Below the pieces are notes generated by a model, which did not search any database, was not told where the DNA came from, and saw only the letters and a list, made by a program, of their open reading frames with translations. From positions 1-64,000 of the forward strand of contig CAIKND010000079.1 of assembly GCA_903828675.1 (NCBI GenBank): a DNA stretch of 64,000 bases, written 5' to 3'. Positions 16,924 to 26,477 of the stretch are shown one piece after another (the stretch's first letter is position 1; the number at the start of each line of letters is the position of its first letter). A program made the translations under genes and the position numbers. This DNA is from an uncultured Acidobacteriaceae bacterium (GTDB lineage: Bacteria; Acidobacteriota; Terriglobia; Terriglobales; Acidobacteriaceae).

Positions 16924-17754
16924 CTATTGCTTTACGAGTTCCACCCTGCGATTGTGGGCTCGGCCTTCGTCGGTACCGTTGTCCGCAATCGGTTTGGAAT
17001 CGCCCAGCCCAACTGCTGTGAGCCGTGCCGGCGCAATACCGTTTTTCACCAGCCATGCCACTACCGATGCCGCCCTTTGCTTCGAGAGCACCTGGTTGCC
17101 GGCCTTGGTTCCGGTCGAATCCGTGTGCCCTTCGATCTTCATATTCCAGTCCGGCTGCGCCTGCAACAGGCTCAATACGTCCCCCAGCACTTTCTCGGAT
17201 GCCGGCTTGATGGTGGCCTTCGCAGTGTCGAACTCGATCCCGTACACCGCCACATGTCCAGTCTGATTTATCTCCGCGGCCCATGCGGCGGCATCGGAGG
17301 TCATCTCCTGCTGCATCGCCTGGGTCAGCACCGTTGTCACCACATACGAGCTGTCGCCGCTCATCTCGGAAGCCACTACAGCCACCCATTGGGCTCCCTT
17401 GTGCGCGGTCACGTAGTGCTCTGGGACATCGTATCCAGTGAAGTCCAATGTAAACCCTGATCCGCGCAATGCCCCCTCGGCATTCCGGCGCACCTGCAGG
17501 GCCGATTTGGCCGAGCACGTGTAGTGGATCTTCTCGATCTTGCCTTCCAGATGGGTCTTGCGCGGATCCTTGGTCAGCGAAGTCTGCACCTCGGCGGAAT
17601 CGAAATCCGAGTTGCTGCAATCGGCAATCGAGCATCCGGAAATCCGCGTAAGCAGCGGGGTGTCTTTGCACCCGGCTGAATCTTCCTGTGCCACCAGGCC
17701 CACGGGCACGTTCAGCAAAAACAGGGCGGCCACCAACAGCGCTTTCAACCTCAT
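16924..17754 (-). CDS. OmpA-family peptidoglycan-binding protein
   Basis: A 276-aa protein with a signal peptide (residues 1-22, ending GLVAQ). The N-terminal 150 residues contain four early cysteines (CKD, GCSIADC) and no domain I can name. The C-terminal 110 residues are an OmpA/MotB domain (VYGIEFDTAKATIKPASEKV, NMKIEGHTDSTGTKAGNQVLSKQRA, VGLGDSKPIADNGTDEGRAHNRRVEL), with the Asp and Arg that hold diaminopimelate. It probably anchors the outer membrane to peptidoglycan from the periplasmic side. It is a single gene convergent with the NarL-type regulator; no partner is apparent. Confidence 0.88.
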   Translation of the reverse strand: MRLKALLVAALFLLNVPVGLVAQEDSAGCKDTPLLTRISGCSIADCSNSDFDSAEVQTSLTKDPRKTHLEGKIEKIHYTCSAKSALQVRRNAEGALRGSGFTLDFTGYDVPEHYVTAHKGAQWVAVVASEMSGDSSYVVTTVLTQAMQQEMTSDAAAWAAEINQTGHVAVYGIEFDTAKATIKPASEKVLGDVLSLLQAQPDWNMKIEGHTDSTGTKAGNQVLSKQRAASVVAWLVKNGIAPARLTAVGLGDSKPIADNGTDEGRAHNRRVELVKQ

Positions 17755-17880
17755 GTAGTCCTCCAGATTGGAAATGACGGCTCCGGCACGATAGCAGCCT
17801 CACGCAGCGCGCACGGTGACAGCCGACACAACCCACAGAGGCCCACTATTTGAACGCCCACCAAACGGTCGACACTGCTT

Positions 17881-19473
17881 TCAGAGTCTCTCCGCCACGC
17901 TCTTGGCCTGCGTAAACAGCAGCAGGTAGTCCGGTCCGCCGGCCTTCGAATCCGTTCCGCTCATGTTGAAGCCGCCAAACGGGTGCGCGCCCACCATCGC
18001 GCCCGTGCACTTGCGGTTGAAGTAGAGATTGCCCACGTGGAACTCGCGGCGCGCAATGTCCAGCTTTACCCGATCGGAGGAATAAATCGCGCCGGTCAGC
18101 CCATACTCGGTGTTGTTCGCCACTTCCAGGCCTTCTTCAAAACTGCCCACCTTGATCAGTGCCAGAACCGGACCAAAGATCTCTTCCTGCGCCAGAACCG
18201 CATCCGCAGCCACATCGGCAATCACGGTCGGCTCCAGATAATAGCCGCCTTCTGCGGTCTCCGGCGCATGGCCGCCCGCCACCAGCCGGCCTTCCTTCTT
18301 GCCGGTCTCGATGTATTGGAGCATGGAGGCGAGAGCTGACTTGTTGATCACCGGCCCCAGGTTGTGGTTGGCTACTGGATCGCCGACCGTCAGCTTTGCC
18401 ACGCGCTCCCGCACCCGCTCCACAAAAACATCGTAGATGGGAGCTTCAACGATAGCCCGCGAACAGGCTGAACACTTTTGGCCGCTGAATCCAAAGGCCG
18501 AAGCCACCACTCCCTCGACCGCCGCGTCCAGATCCGCGTCCGCACATACAAGAATCGAGTCCTTGCCGCCCATCTCGAGAATCGTCCGCTTGATCCAGAT
18601 CTGGCCCGGCTGCGTTTTAGCCGCCTTCTCGTGAATCTCCAATCCCACTGCCTTTGACCCGGTAAAGGCCACAAAGCGCGTCCTGGGATGCTCGACAATC
18701 GCATTGCCGAAGCTGGCGCCCGAGCCGGGACAAAAGTTGACCACGCCGTCCGGCATTCCCGCCTCTTCCAGCACCTCCACAAACTTCGCGGCAATGGTCG
18801 GCGCGTCGCTTGAAGGTTTCAGAATCACGGTGTTGCCGGTAACGATCGAGGCCGCCGTCATCCCCGCCATAATGGCGAACGGGAAATTCCACGGCGGAAT
18901 CACCGCGCCCACACCCAGCGGGATGTAGTGGAGTTCGTTGCGCTCGCCCGGCAATTGGATGGGTGTCGTCGCCCCCGCCAGCCGCAGCGCTTCGCGCGCA
19001 TAAAACTCCAGAAAATCGATGGTTTCGCCCACATCGGCGTCAGCCTCGGCCCAGTTCTTGCCCACTTCGTAGGTGAGCCAGGCGCGAAACTCGAAACTGC
19101 GACCGCGGATAATCTGCGCAGCCCTCAGCAGCAGAGAAACCCTCGTCTCCACAGGGGTTCTGCTCCACGACTCGAAAGCCTTGAGCGCCGCCGTCATCGC
19201 CTGTTCCGCGTGCCCTGCGCCGGCCTTCTGGTGCACGCCGACCACCTGTGCCGGCTGCGCGGGATTGATGGAACGAATCTTGTCGTCAGTCTTCAGCCGC
19301 TCGCCGCCGATAATCAGGTCGTATTCCCGGCCCAACTGGGACGCGACCGAGTCCAGGGCGCTCTGCATCGCGCGCGCGTTGTCCGGCGCCTTGAAGTCGA
19401 CAAAAGACTGGTTCACAAATTCGCCCCTGGGCGGGCACGGCTGAATCGAGGTTGAAACAGAGGTAATGGCCAT
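17881..19473 (-). CDS. pruA: L-glutamate gamma-semialdehyde (P5C) dehydrogenase
   Basis: An aldehyde dehydrogenase of 530 aa matching the RocA/PruA type, which oxidises glutamate semialdehyde, the hydrolysed form of pyrroline-5-carboxylate, to glutamate with NAD+ in proline and ornithine breakdown. Motifs are GVGAVIPPWNFPFAIMAGMT (NAD site), TILEMGGKDS (general-base Glu), FGFSGQKCSACSRA (catalytic Cys) and EEIFGPVLALIKV. The N-terminal 40 residues (VNQSFVDFKAPDNARAMQSA) match the RocA extension. No proline dehydrogenase gene is adjacent. The opposite step, proC, is encoded about 41 kb away in this window. The 50-bp gap to the upstream flavoprotein gene suggests a possible co-transcript. Confidence 0.9.
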   Translation of the reverse strand: MAITSVSTSIQPCPPRGEFVNQSFVDFKAPDNARAMQSALDSVASQLGREYDLIIGGERLKTDDKIRSINPAQPAQVVGVHQKAGAGHAEQAMTAALKAFESWSRTPVETRVSLLLRAAQIIRGRSFEFRAWLTYEVGKNWAEADADVGETIDFLEFYAREALRLAGATTPIQLPGERNELHYIPLGVGAVIPPWNFPFAIMAGMTAASIVTGNTVILKPSSDAPTIAAKFVEVLEEAGMPDGVVNFCPGSGASFGNAIVEHPRTRFVAFTGSKAVGLEIHEKAAKTQPGQIWIKRTILEMGGKDSILVCADADLDAAVEGVVASAFGFSGQKCSACSRAIVEAPIYDVFVERVRERVAKLTVGDPVANHNLGPVINKSALASMLQYIETGKKEGRLVAGGHAPETAEGGYYLEPTVIADVAADAVLAQEEIFGPVLALIKVGSFEEGLEVANNTEYGLTGAIYSSDRVKLDIARREFHVGNLYFNRKCTGAMVGAHPFGGFNMSGTDSKAGGPDYLLLFTQAKSVAERL

Positions 19474-19523
19474 AGCAGCTATAGTTTAATCTCGTTGGCG
19501 GCCTGCCGCGAAAACCATGCGCC

Positions 19524-21137
19524 TCACCGCGATTGGGCTGCCTGCCCGTCGCCGGACTTCTGCTCGTGATAATCCTGCTCCGTGTTGATGCTCCAGATAT
19601 TGTCCTTGCCGGTTTTGCCCCGCAGAATGTTCTCGACCGCCTGCATGGCGGTAAGCATCGAGTGGTCCTGATTGTTGTATTTGTGCATGCCGTTGCGGCC
19701 AATCAGGAACAGGTTCTCAAAGCTGTCGGTAAACGCCCGCAGCTCTTCGAAGCGGTCGTATGTTCCAAAATAGGCGGGATAGGTTTTAGGTACGCGAACC
19801 ACATGCGAATCGAGCACGTCGCAGGCTTTGAGAATGCCTATCTTCTCCAACTCCAGTGCGCCGAACTGCTTCAGTTCATCGTCGGGCTTCTTCCAAAGCG
19901 CATCCGTCTCATAGCAGAAATACTCAAGGCCAATCCAAACCTTGCCCTGCTCCGTCAGGTACGGACTCCAGTTATTGAAGATCTGCAGGCGGCCAATCTG
20001 CACGTCCGGCTCCTGGATATAAATCCAGGTATCCTTCAGCAACCCTCCGTCCGGCTCAGTAACTGAGAGCTTGTCGATCAGGATGCCGATAGTGAAAAAG
20101 TCCCTGTAAATCAGGCCGTCGGACACCTGCTTCACATTGACTGGTACCGGCGTGCCTGTAACCTCGATCGCATTCACAAGGTCGCGCACCGGCATAGTCG
20201 AAAGGAAATAGTCTGCCGCGAAGTTGCGCATCTCGCCCTCGTCGCTGATCGCATCCACCGACACAACGCGGTTCCCTTCGGTATGTACGCGTGTCGCCAT
20301 CCAGCCCAGGTGGATCTCGCTGCCTGCCTCTGCGACTTTCTCCGCCACATGTTCCCACAACTGGCCGGGGCCGTACTTCGGATAAAGAAAACGCTCGATC
20401 AGCGAGGTGTCGGTCCCCTTCTGCGCGATGTTGTGATCGCGTTTGCCAAAAGTCTTCTTGAGGAAGTGTTTGACGGCGGTCGTGAGCGAAAGCCCCTTGA
20501 TGCGTTGCGCGCCCCACTCCGCGGATATTTCGTCGCAAGCCGTGCCCCAAACCTTCTCTGTATAACTCTTGAAAAAAGTCAGATAGAGCTGCCGGCCAAA
20601 GCGGTTGATCAGAAAATCTTCAAGCGACTTCTCCGGCTTGATCTGCAGCGCCTGTGAAGCCATATAGCTGCAGCCCACCTTGACCGTTCGCACAATGCCC
20701 AGTTTGCTCAGCGTATCTTTGGTCAGCGTAATTGGGTAATCGAAAAAGCGGCGCAAAAAATAGATACGGCTCTTGCGAGGACGAATCAGCATCACCAGAT
20801 CCTGCTCGCCGGCTGTCTTGCCGCCGGTAGCGCCCATGCCCGCAATCGTGCGCGATTGGTCCTGATAGCTAATGGCGGCGGAGTTGTCGGCACCGGCTTC
20901 AGTCGGCATTTGCTTCAGCCACCACTCCATCACGCGGTCGCTCTTTGAGAAAAACCGATGGCCGCCGATATCCATCCGGTTGCCCTTGTAGCGAACCGTG
21001 CGCGAGATGCCGCCAATCTCCCTCGACGCCTCCAGAACAATGGGTTTGATGTCAGACTGCTCCAGAAACTCCAGTGCCGCCGTAAGTCCGGCCGGACCCG
21101 CGCCAATGATAAGTGCTGTCTTGCCAGGCGAACTCAT
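19524..21137 (-). CDS. FAD-dependent oxidoreductase, UDP-galactopyranose-mutase/protoporphyrinogen-oxidase-like
   Basis: A flavoprotein of 537 aa from the ATG at 21137, chosen because the dinucleotide-binding fold begins at residue 6 ([20 protein letters not shown]). Other blocks are [33 protein letters not shown], the [23 protein letters not shown] region, and the C-terminal [20 protein letters not shown] that closes the FAD site. This resembles the COG1232/Glf group, members of which rearrange or oxidise glycolipid and sugar-nucleotide substrates. A true UDP-galactopyranose mutase is shorter, about 370-390 aa, so I do not assign that activity. It is 50 bp upstream of pruA on the same strand. 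Confidence 0.78.
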   Translation of the reverse strand: MSSPGKTALIIGAGPAGLTAALEFLEQSDIKPIVLEASREIGGISRTVRYKGNRMDIGGHRFFSKSDRVMEWWLKQMPTEAGADNSAAISYQDQSRTIAGMGATGGKTAGEQDLVMLIRPRKSRIYFLRRFFDYPITLTKDTLSKLGIVRTVKVGCSYMASQALQIKPEKSLEDFLINRFGRQLYLTFFKSYTEKVWGTACDEISAEWGAQRIKGLSLTTAVKHFLKKTFGKRDHNIAQKGTDTSLIERFLYPKYGPGQLWEHVAEKVAEAGSEIHLGWMATRVHTEGNRVVSVDAISDEGEMRNFAADYFLSTMPVRDLVNAIEVTGTPVPVNVKQVSDGLIYRDFFTIGILIDKLSVTEPDGGLLKDTWIYIQEPDVQIGRLQIFNNWSPYLTEQGKVWIGLEYFCYETDALWKKPDDELKQFGALELEKIGILKACDVLDSHVVRVPKTYPAYFGTYDRFEELRAFTDSFENLFLIGRNGMHKYNNQDHSMLTAMQAVENILRGKTGKDNIWSINTEQDYHEQKSGDGQAAQSR

Positions 21138-21456
21138 CGTTGAGTCCCGCGCCGAACTAACAAGCGGCTCTCTGCAAACCTCAGCTCGCGAATTCGATCT
21201 GACGGGCAGCGCATTTTGTCCGGCTTTCACGGTTCTCCGCAAGTGTACCTCCACGGCAACTCCCCAAGCTGTTTAAAATATCTATTACGTTACCATTGAT
21301 CGAGAACCGCGCAAGTGCGTTCAACCCTCCGCTCGGATTTAGGCAAAAGGATGGCGGTCCCGACCCCTTTCGGCCGCTTGCAGCCTGAAGTCTGGCTTAC
21401 GTGAAACAAGTTTTAGAAGCAATAGGTCTTTCGTACTGTTTGGAGAAAGGTACAAA
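21138..21456. other. 319-bp divergent intergenic region, no gene seen
   Basis: Separates the flavoprotein gene (minus) from the GH31 gene (plus). An AT-rich stretch around 21273-21290 (TTTAAAATATCTATTA) may carry promoters. I see no repeat or operator. Confidence 0.35.
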
Positions 21457-23595
21457 TTGGGCGCTGAAATAAAGATCACAAGACGCAATCTTGCCAAGGG
21501 ACTCGCGGCCAGCGGAGCCGCTGCCGGATTCTCCCGCCTGCTTCACGCCGAAGCCGCTGTTCCGGCGTCTCCCGAGACGCCTTTCTGGAAGCAGGTTCAC
21601 CCCGGCGTTTGGCGGGCAACCATTGGCATACCCGAGCGGTTCACCCCTGTCTCCAGCCGCCTTGTGCCGCCACAAACAGAGGCCTTTGAGAAGCTGCCCC
21701 GCGTGGATGCCGCACCTCTGCCACCGATTGAGGGCCTGCGCACCCCGCGTGGCTGTATGGTCCAGTTGCCGCTGCGGCCGGGAGAAGAGATTTACGGGCT
21801 GGGTCTGCAGCTCTTGTCGTTTGCGCAACACGGCAAGAAGAAAGTGACGCGCGTCAATGCCGATCCCAGGATAGACAATGGTGATTCTCATGCTCCGGTT
21901 CCGTTCTATGTAACCACCGAGGGCATCGGCATTCTCATCGACACAGCCCGTTATGCGACCTTCTATCTTGGCAACGCGCGGACTAAGCCAACCCGCCCGG
22001 TTGATGCAGTCGCCGCAGCCAATCCCGATCCGAATTACACAAACGATCTTCCGGATGGCGAGACAGGCTTCGTCACCGTCGATGTGCCCACCGCGGCTGG
22101 CGTCGATGTGTATCTCTTCGCCGGACCTGACATGCTGGACGCCGTAAAACGCTACAACGTGTTTTCAGGCGGTGGTCATGTGCCGCCGGAATGGGGGCTG
22201 GGCTTCTGGTACCGGCATGACTCGCGGTCCACGCAACAAAGCGCGCTTGCGCTTGCCAAGGAGTTTCGCGAGCGGAAGATTCCCTGCGATGTAATCGGTC
22301 TCGAGCCCGGGTGGCAGACGCACGCTTACTCCTGCACGTTCGTGTGGAACAAGGATCGCTTTCCCGACCCGGCGGACTTTGTTCGCTCCGCCGCGAAGAT
22401 GCAATACAAAGTGAATCTCTGGGAGCACGCATTCACGCATCCCGCCTCGCCTCTCTTCCCTGCCATCGCGCCGAACTCCGGCAGCTTCGGCGTATGGGGC
22501 GGCCTGGTGCCCGATTTCGCCGGAGAACCGGCGCGCGAGTCCTTTGGCGACTTCCACGGCAGAACCCTCATCGACCTGGGCATCAGCGGGTTCAAAATGG
22601 ATGAGTGCGACAACTCCGACTATACCGGCGGGTGGTCCTTTCCAGAATGCAGTTCCTTCCCTTCCGGCGTGGACGGCGAACAGATGCACAGCGTCTTCGG
22701 CCTTCGCTACCAGATGGCTATCTGGAATCAGTTCCGCAAGCGGCGGCAGGAGACATACAACCTGGTTCGCTCCAGCGGCGCGCTCGCCGCGCCTTACCCG
22801 TTCGTGCTTTACAGCGACCTGTATAACCATCGCGACTTTATCCGCGCGCTGGTCAACTCCGGTTTCAGCGGGCTGCTGTGGTGCCCTGAAGTCCGCGATG
22901 CCGTCAGCGAAGAAGACCTCATTCGCCGCTTGCAAAGCGTTGTTTTCTCTCCGCTCGCCATGATCAACGGCTGGTACATCAAGAATCCGCCGTGGAAACA
23001 GTTGAACCGCAAGAAAAACAACGCAGGCCAATTGCTCGACGGCTGGGAGAGCCTTGAGGCCCGTTGCCGGGAGATCATCGGATGGAGAATGCAACTCGTT
23101 CCCTATCTGAAGGCTGCTTTTCAGCATTACGCCGAAGACGGTACGCCGCCCTTCCGCGCGCTGGTGCTCGATGCGCCGCACCAGAAGCAGCTCCACGGCG
23201 TCGATGACCAATACATGATCGGCGACCGCATGATGGTCGCGCCCATGTTTGCAGGCGAAGAAGCCCGCAAGGTCGTATTGCCTGGGGGCGCATGGCACGA
23301 CTTCTGGACCGGCGAAGCGCTCAAGGGTGGCGCTGAGTTATCCGTGCCCGCCTCCACCGCGCGGATACCAGTCTATGTCAAAGCCGGAAGCATCGTGCCC
23401 TGGGCAGACACCGGCCTCTATGCAGGCGCCCCCGAGACGCGCCGCCTTACAGCGCGGGTCTACGGCGACGGTTCGATGCCATTCACGATGAGTACCGGCG
23501 AAGACGCGCTCCGCCTTGACTGGAGCAATGGAAGCGGACGCGCAGAGGGAAGCAGCGGCGGCTACGAAGTCTATGCCTGGAAACGCATTGGCTGA
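21457..23595 (+). CDS. GH31 glycoside hydrolase, Tat-exported
   Basis: A 712-aa alpha-glycosidase of family GH31. The start is a TTG at 21457 preceded at ideal distance by TGGAGAAAGG. A twin-arginine signal (TRRNLAKGLAASGAAAGFSRLLHAEA) indicates export. The catalytic barrel begins at PPEWGLGFWYRHDSRS, and the nucleophile region is LGISGFKMDECDNSDYTGGW (Asp of KMDE). The second catalytic region includes the SGFSGLLWCPEVRDAVSEED segment, and the C-terminal beta-sandwich has YMIGDRMMVAPMFAGEEARK. GH31 includes alpha-glucosidases, alpha-xylosidases and alpha-galactosidases; which one this is cannot be read. It is transcribed alone, diverging from the flavoprotein. Confidence 0.88.
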   Translation: MGAEIKITRRNLAKGLAASGAAAGFSRLLHAEAAVPASPETPFWKQVHPGVWRATIGIPERFTPVSSRLVPPQTEAFEKLPRVDAAPLPPIEGLRTPRGCMVQLPLRPGEEIYGLGLQLLSFAQHGKKKVTRVNADPRIDNGDSHAPVPFYVTTEGIGILIDTARYATFYLGNARTKPTRPVDAVAAANPDPNYTNDLPDGETGFVTVDVPTAAGVDVYLFAGPDMLDAVKRYNVFSGGGHVPPEWGLGFWYRHDSRSTQQSALALAKEFRERKIPCDVIGLEPGWQTHAYSCTFVWNKDRFPDPADFVRSAAKMQYKVNLWEHAFTHPASPLFPAIAPNSGSFGVWGGLVPDFAGEPARESFGDFHGRTLIDLGISGFKMDECDNSDYTGGWSFPECSSFPSGVDGEQMHSVFGLRYQMAIWNQFRKRRQETYNLVRSSGALAAPYPFVLYSDLYNHRDFIRALVNSGFSGLLWCPEVRDAVSEEDLIRRLQSVVFSPLAMINGWYIKNPPWKQLNRKKNNAGQLLDGWESLEARCREIIGWRMQLVPYLKAAFQHYAEDGTPPFRALVLDAPHQKQLHGVDDQYMIGDRMMVAPMFAGEEARKVVLPGGAWHDFWTGEALKGGAELSVPASTARIPVYVKAGSIVPWADTGLYAGAPETRRLTARVYGDGSMPFTMSTGEDALRLDWSNGSGRAEGSSGGYEVYAWKRIG

Positions 23596-23660
23596 TATTG
23601 AGTCAGGCAGACTCCGCAAGCTGAAATGTGCGCGGACTCTGTATCAGGCGCCTACCGGGC

Positions 23661-23722
23661 TATAATGGCGCATAACTTTACCCATCGGCCAGGCAACGAA
23701 GGGCCTTCGTTTACGGGCCTTC
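23661..23722 (+). promoter_or_regulatory. Candidate -10 and structured leader of the reductase/ligase operon
   Basis: A consensus TATAAT (23661-23666) is followed by CGAAGG-G-CCTTCG (23697-23709), a perfect short palindrome, and a direct repeat of GGGCCTTCG (23701 and 23715). I find no convincing -35. It may be a leader hairpin. Confidence 0.3.
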
Positions 23723-23753
23723 GCGTTGTTCGAGGACTGAGATTGGTTTCTGA

Positions 23754-24860
23754 ATGAATAGCGAAGAGCTCATCCTCGTAACCGGCGCGACCGGCTTTCT
23801 CGGGGTACAACTAGTGCACGAGTTGTTGGATCGCCAGCCCAACGCCACGCTGGCGCTGCTCATCCGCGATAGGCCAGGCCAATCGGGTCAGCAAAGGGCC
23901 GATCTGATTGTCCCCGCCGCCCAGCGCGCGCGCATCCAGGTCTATTCCGGCGATGTAAGCCAACCCAACTGCGGGCTGGACGCCGCCGTCTGGCAACGCC
24001 TTTCCGCCGAGACGACCCGCGTAATTCACTCCGCCGCAACGGTTCGCTTCGATCACTCGTTGGAAGAAGCCCGCCGCATCAATGTCGAGGGTACGCGCCG
24101 CGTGCTTGATTTTGCCGGAGGCGCGCGCCAGCTTCGCAGCTTTGCCTATGTCGGCACAGCTTACGTGGCCGGCGAGCGCAACGACCTGGTGCGCGAAAGC
24201 GAACTCGCCGTCGGCCAGGGCTACCGCAATACCTATGAACAGACCAAGGCCGAAGCTGAAGCGCTGGTCCGCTCGCGCCTCGGTTCCCTTCCCGGTGTAA
24301 TTCTGCGGCCCAGCATCATCGTGGGCGATTCCCGCACCGGCGTCACCTCCAGTTTCAAAATGATGTACTGGCCGCTGAAGATTTACGCGCGCCGCCTATG
24401 GCGCACCGTGCCGGGCTATCCCGATGCGGTGCTGGACATTGTGCCCGTGGACTACGTCGCTGCCTCGGTCGCTCGGCTGGTCTTTGACGAGGCCGCGCTC
24501 GGCAACACGGTCCACCTCTGCGCGGGACCGCGCGGCAGCGCCACCATTCAACAAGTCGCACAGCGAGCCATGGAATATTTCAACGCGCCTGCGCCGCGCT
24601 ACGTGGACCCAAAGTTATTCTTCGCCCTGGTACGCCCGCTGCTGTGGGTCTCATTGTGGGGCCGCAAGCGCCGCGTCCTGCGCGACGGCCGCGCCTACCG
24701 CGACTACTTCACCATGAAGATGCAATTTGACACCAGCAACGCCGAGCGGCTTCTGGAGCCTGCCGGAATGTGCCCACCGCCAGTGCTGGACTATCTCGAC
24801 CATCTGTTCCACTACTGTCTGGCCAGCGATTGGGGCCGCAAGCCGGTTGCCGTCCAATGA
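23754..24860 (+). CDS. Thioester-reductase-like NAD(P)-dependent SDR (male-sterility/FAR type)
   Basis: Extended short-chain dehydrogenase of 368 aa. It has LVTGATGFLGVQLVHELL (nucleotide binding, residues 7-24), VIHSAATVRFDHSLEEARRI, the family-typical FAYVGTAYVAGER, catalytic Y-K in YEQTKAEAEALV, and VILRPSIIVGDSRTG. These match the NAD_binding_4 fold of fatty-acyl-CoA reductases and of the R domain of carboxylic acid reductases, which release acyl thioesters as aldehydes or alcohols. Its stop overlaps the next start (ATGA at 24857-24860), so it is co-translated with an AMP ligase. Together they resemble a carboxylic acid reductase split in two without a carrier domain. The substrate is unknown. 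Confidence 0.8.
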   Translation: MNSEELILVTGATGFLGVQLVHELLDRQPNATLALLIRDRPGQSGQQRADLIVPAAQRARIQVYSGDVSQPNCGLDAAVWQRLSAETTRVIHSAATVRFDHSLEEARRINVEGTRRVLDFAGGARQLRSFAYVGTAYVAGERNDLVRESELAVGQGYRNTYEQTKAEAEALVRSRLGSLPGVILRPSIIVGDSRTGVTSSFKMMYWPLKIYARRLWRTVPGYPDAVLDIVPVDYVAASVARLVFDEAALGNTVHLCAGPRGSATIQQVAQRAMEYFNAPAPRYVDPKLFFALVRPLLWVSLWGRKRRVLRDGRAYRDYFTMKMQFDTSNAERLLEPAGMCPPPVLDYLDHLFHYCLASDWGRKPVAVQ

Positions 24861-26458
24861 GTCTGGTTCGCAACTATCAACTCTCCCGCGACCGCAACGT
24901 CACAGTGGCCAATCTCGTGGACGAGCTGGTTCGGCGCAAGAAAGACTGCGATGTCTCAGTTGGAGAGGATGGACATTTTCGTCTCTCCGATCTGCATGCA
25001 GATGTGCAGTCCATTGATGCCTTTCTCCGCCGCATCGTAGCGCTCAGGCCGGGCCAACCGGTCGCCATCTACCGCAGCAACAACCGCTATTACTTTCATT
25101 GGTTTCTAGCCATCATCCGCGCCGGAGGAATCGCGGTACCTCTGAACCCAATGCTCTCTCTTGCCGAAGTGAGCCGGATTCTGGCCGACAGCGGCACGGA
25201 TATTCTGGTCACCGACAAAACGGTCTTCGAGCGCAGCATCCAGGACCTCAGCGCACTGAATGTGCGCATCTGGATACAGGCCGACAATGAAGCCGAAACG
25301 ATGGATGGCTTCGTGCGCCGCGGCAATAGTGGTGCCCCGTTCCCGCCCACCGTCATCGATCCGTCAGCGACCATCGCAGTCTTCCATACCTCCGGCACCA
25401 GCGGCTTTCCCAAGGGAGCGGCCCTGTCAAGCAAGGCGCTGCTCGGTGGGCGCGCGTCCACAGTGCTCACCAGCTTCTTTCTGGGCCCACGCGATCTGGC
25501 GCTTATTGCCCTGCCCTGGTCCCACATCATGGCCGTCAGCATTGCGCTCTACGGTCTCATGGCAGGAATTCGCGGCTGTTTCCTCGACCGCTTTGATGTC
25601 GCCAGCGCAGTAGATTTGGTCGAACGCTTTGGTATCACCACCTTCGTCGGCGTGCCCGAGATGTTCGCCCGGCTCGTCAACAGCGCTCCTGAACCCGCGC
25701 GGCTCAAGACCGTGCGCGTGTGGCTCTCCGCCAGCGACCACCTTCCCACAGAGGTCCGGCTTAGCCTGCGCCAGTTCGGAGCCCTGATCCGGCTGCCGGG
25801 TGGACGGCGCATTCCTCCAGTACTGCTGAACGGCTACGGCATGGTGGAACTAGGCGGCCTCGCCATGATGGGCGTCGATCTATCGCTGTTTCCCGGTAGC
25901 GGCGACCTATGTTTCCCGGTGCCGCCGTTTCGCATTCGCGTGGTTGATGAAAACGCCCGCCCCGTGCGCGCCGGCGCCACCGGCGAGTGCCAGATTCGCC
26001 GACGCGGCCTTTCGCCGCATTATTGGAAGGACAAAGGCGATGTGCAGGGCTTGCTCACCAGCGACGGCTGGCTGCGCACTGGTGACCTGGCCACGCGAAA
26101 TCGCCTCGGCCTCATCAGGTTGGTGGGCCGCATGAAAGACGTCATCAAGTCGGGTGGCTACTCGGTCTACGTGCGCGAACTGGAAGAAGCCATGTTGGCC
26201 CATCCTTCAGTGGCCCGCGCCGTCGCTTTTGGCTTGCCGCACAAGGAGAAAGGCGAAATCCCGGTCGCGGTGGTCGAGTTGCACCAAAGTTCGGAAGCGA
26301 CCGAAGCCGATTTACTGGACTGGTGCCGCAAGCATCTGGCGGGTTACAAGGCACCGCGCCGCATCTGGATTCTGGAGCCCGGTAGCATGCCCCAAAATCA
26401 CCATGGCAAGGTGCTCCGCCGCATCCTGCGCGAGCGGTTTTCAACAGAGATGGAATGA
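24857..26458 (+). CDS. AMP-dependent acyl-CoA synthetase/ligase
   Basis: Class I adenylate-forming enzyme of 533 aa; the start is the ATG overlapping the reductase stop. The phosphate-binding loop is VFHTSGTSGFPKGAAL, the A5 motif GYGMVELGGLAM, the A7 hinge WLRTGDLATRNRLGLIRLVGR, and the C-terminal lysine lies in QNHHGKVLRRILRE. It activates a carboxylic acid as acyl-AMP and then an acyl thioester. Coupling to a thioester-reductase homologue suggests an activated acyl group handed on for reduction. No acyl-carrier protein or phosphopantetheinyl transferase is visible nearby. Fatty acids or a polyketide-like acid are possible substrates. OleC-type beta-lactone synthetases belong to the same superfamily, but OleA and OleB partners are absent. 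Confidence 0.85.
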   Translation: MSLVRNYQLSRDRNVTVANLVDELVRRKKDCDVSVGEDGHFRLSDLHADVQSIDAFLRRIVALRPGQPVAIYRSNNRYYFHWFLAIIRAGGIAVPLNPMLSLAEVSRILADSGTDILVTDKTVFERSIQDLSALNVRIWIQADNEAETMDGFVRRGNSGAPFPPTVIDPSATIAVFHTSGTSGFPKGAALSSKALLGGRASTVLTSFFLGPRDLALIALPWSHIMAVSIALYGLMAGIRGCFLDRFDVASAVDLVERFGITTFVGVPEMFARLVNSAPEPARLKTVRVWLSASDHLPTEVRLSLRQFGALIRLPGGRRIPPVLLNGYGMVELGGLAMMGVDLSLFPGSGDLCFPVPPFRIRVVDENARPVRAGATGECQIRRRGLSPHYWKDKGDVQGLLTSDGWLRTGDLATRNRLGLIRLVGRMKDVIKSGGYSVYVRELEEAMLAHPSVARAVAFGLPHKEKGEIPVAVVELHQSSEATEADLLDWCRKHLAGYKAPRRIWILEPGSMPQNHHGKVLRRILRERFSTEME

Positions 26459-26477
26459 TGCTTCAACTCGTTGCAAC

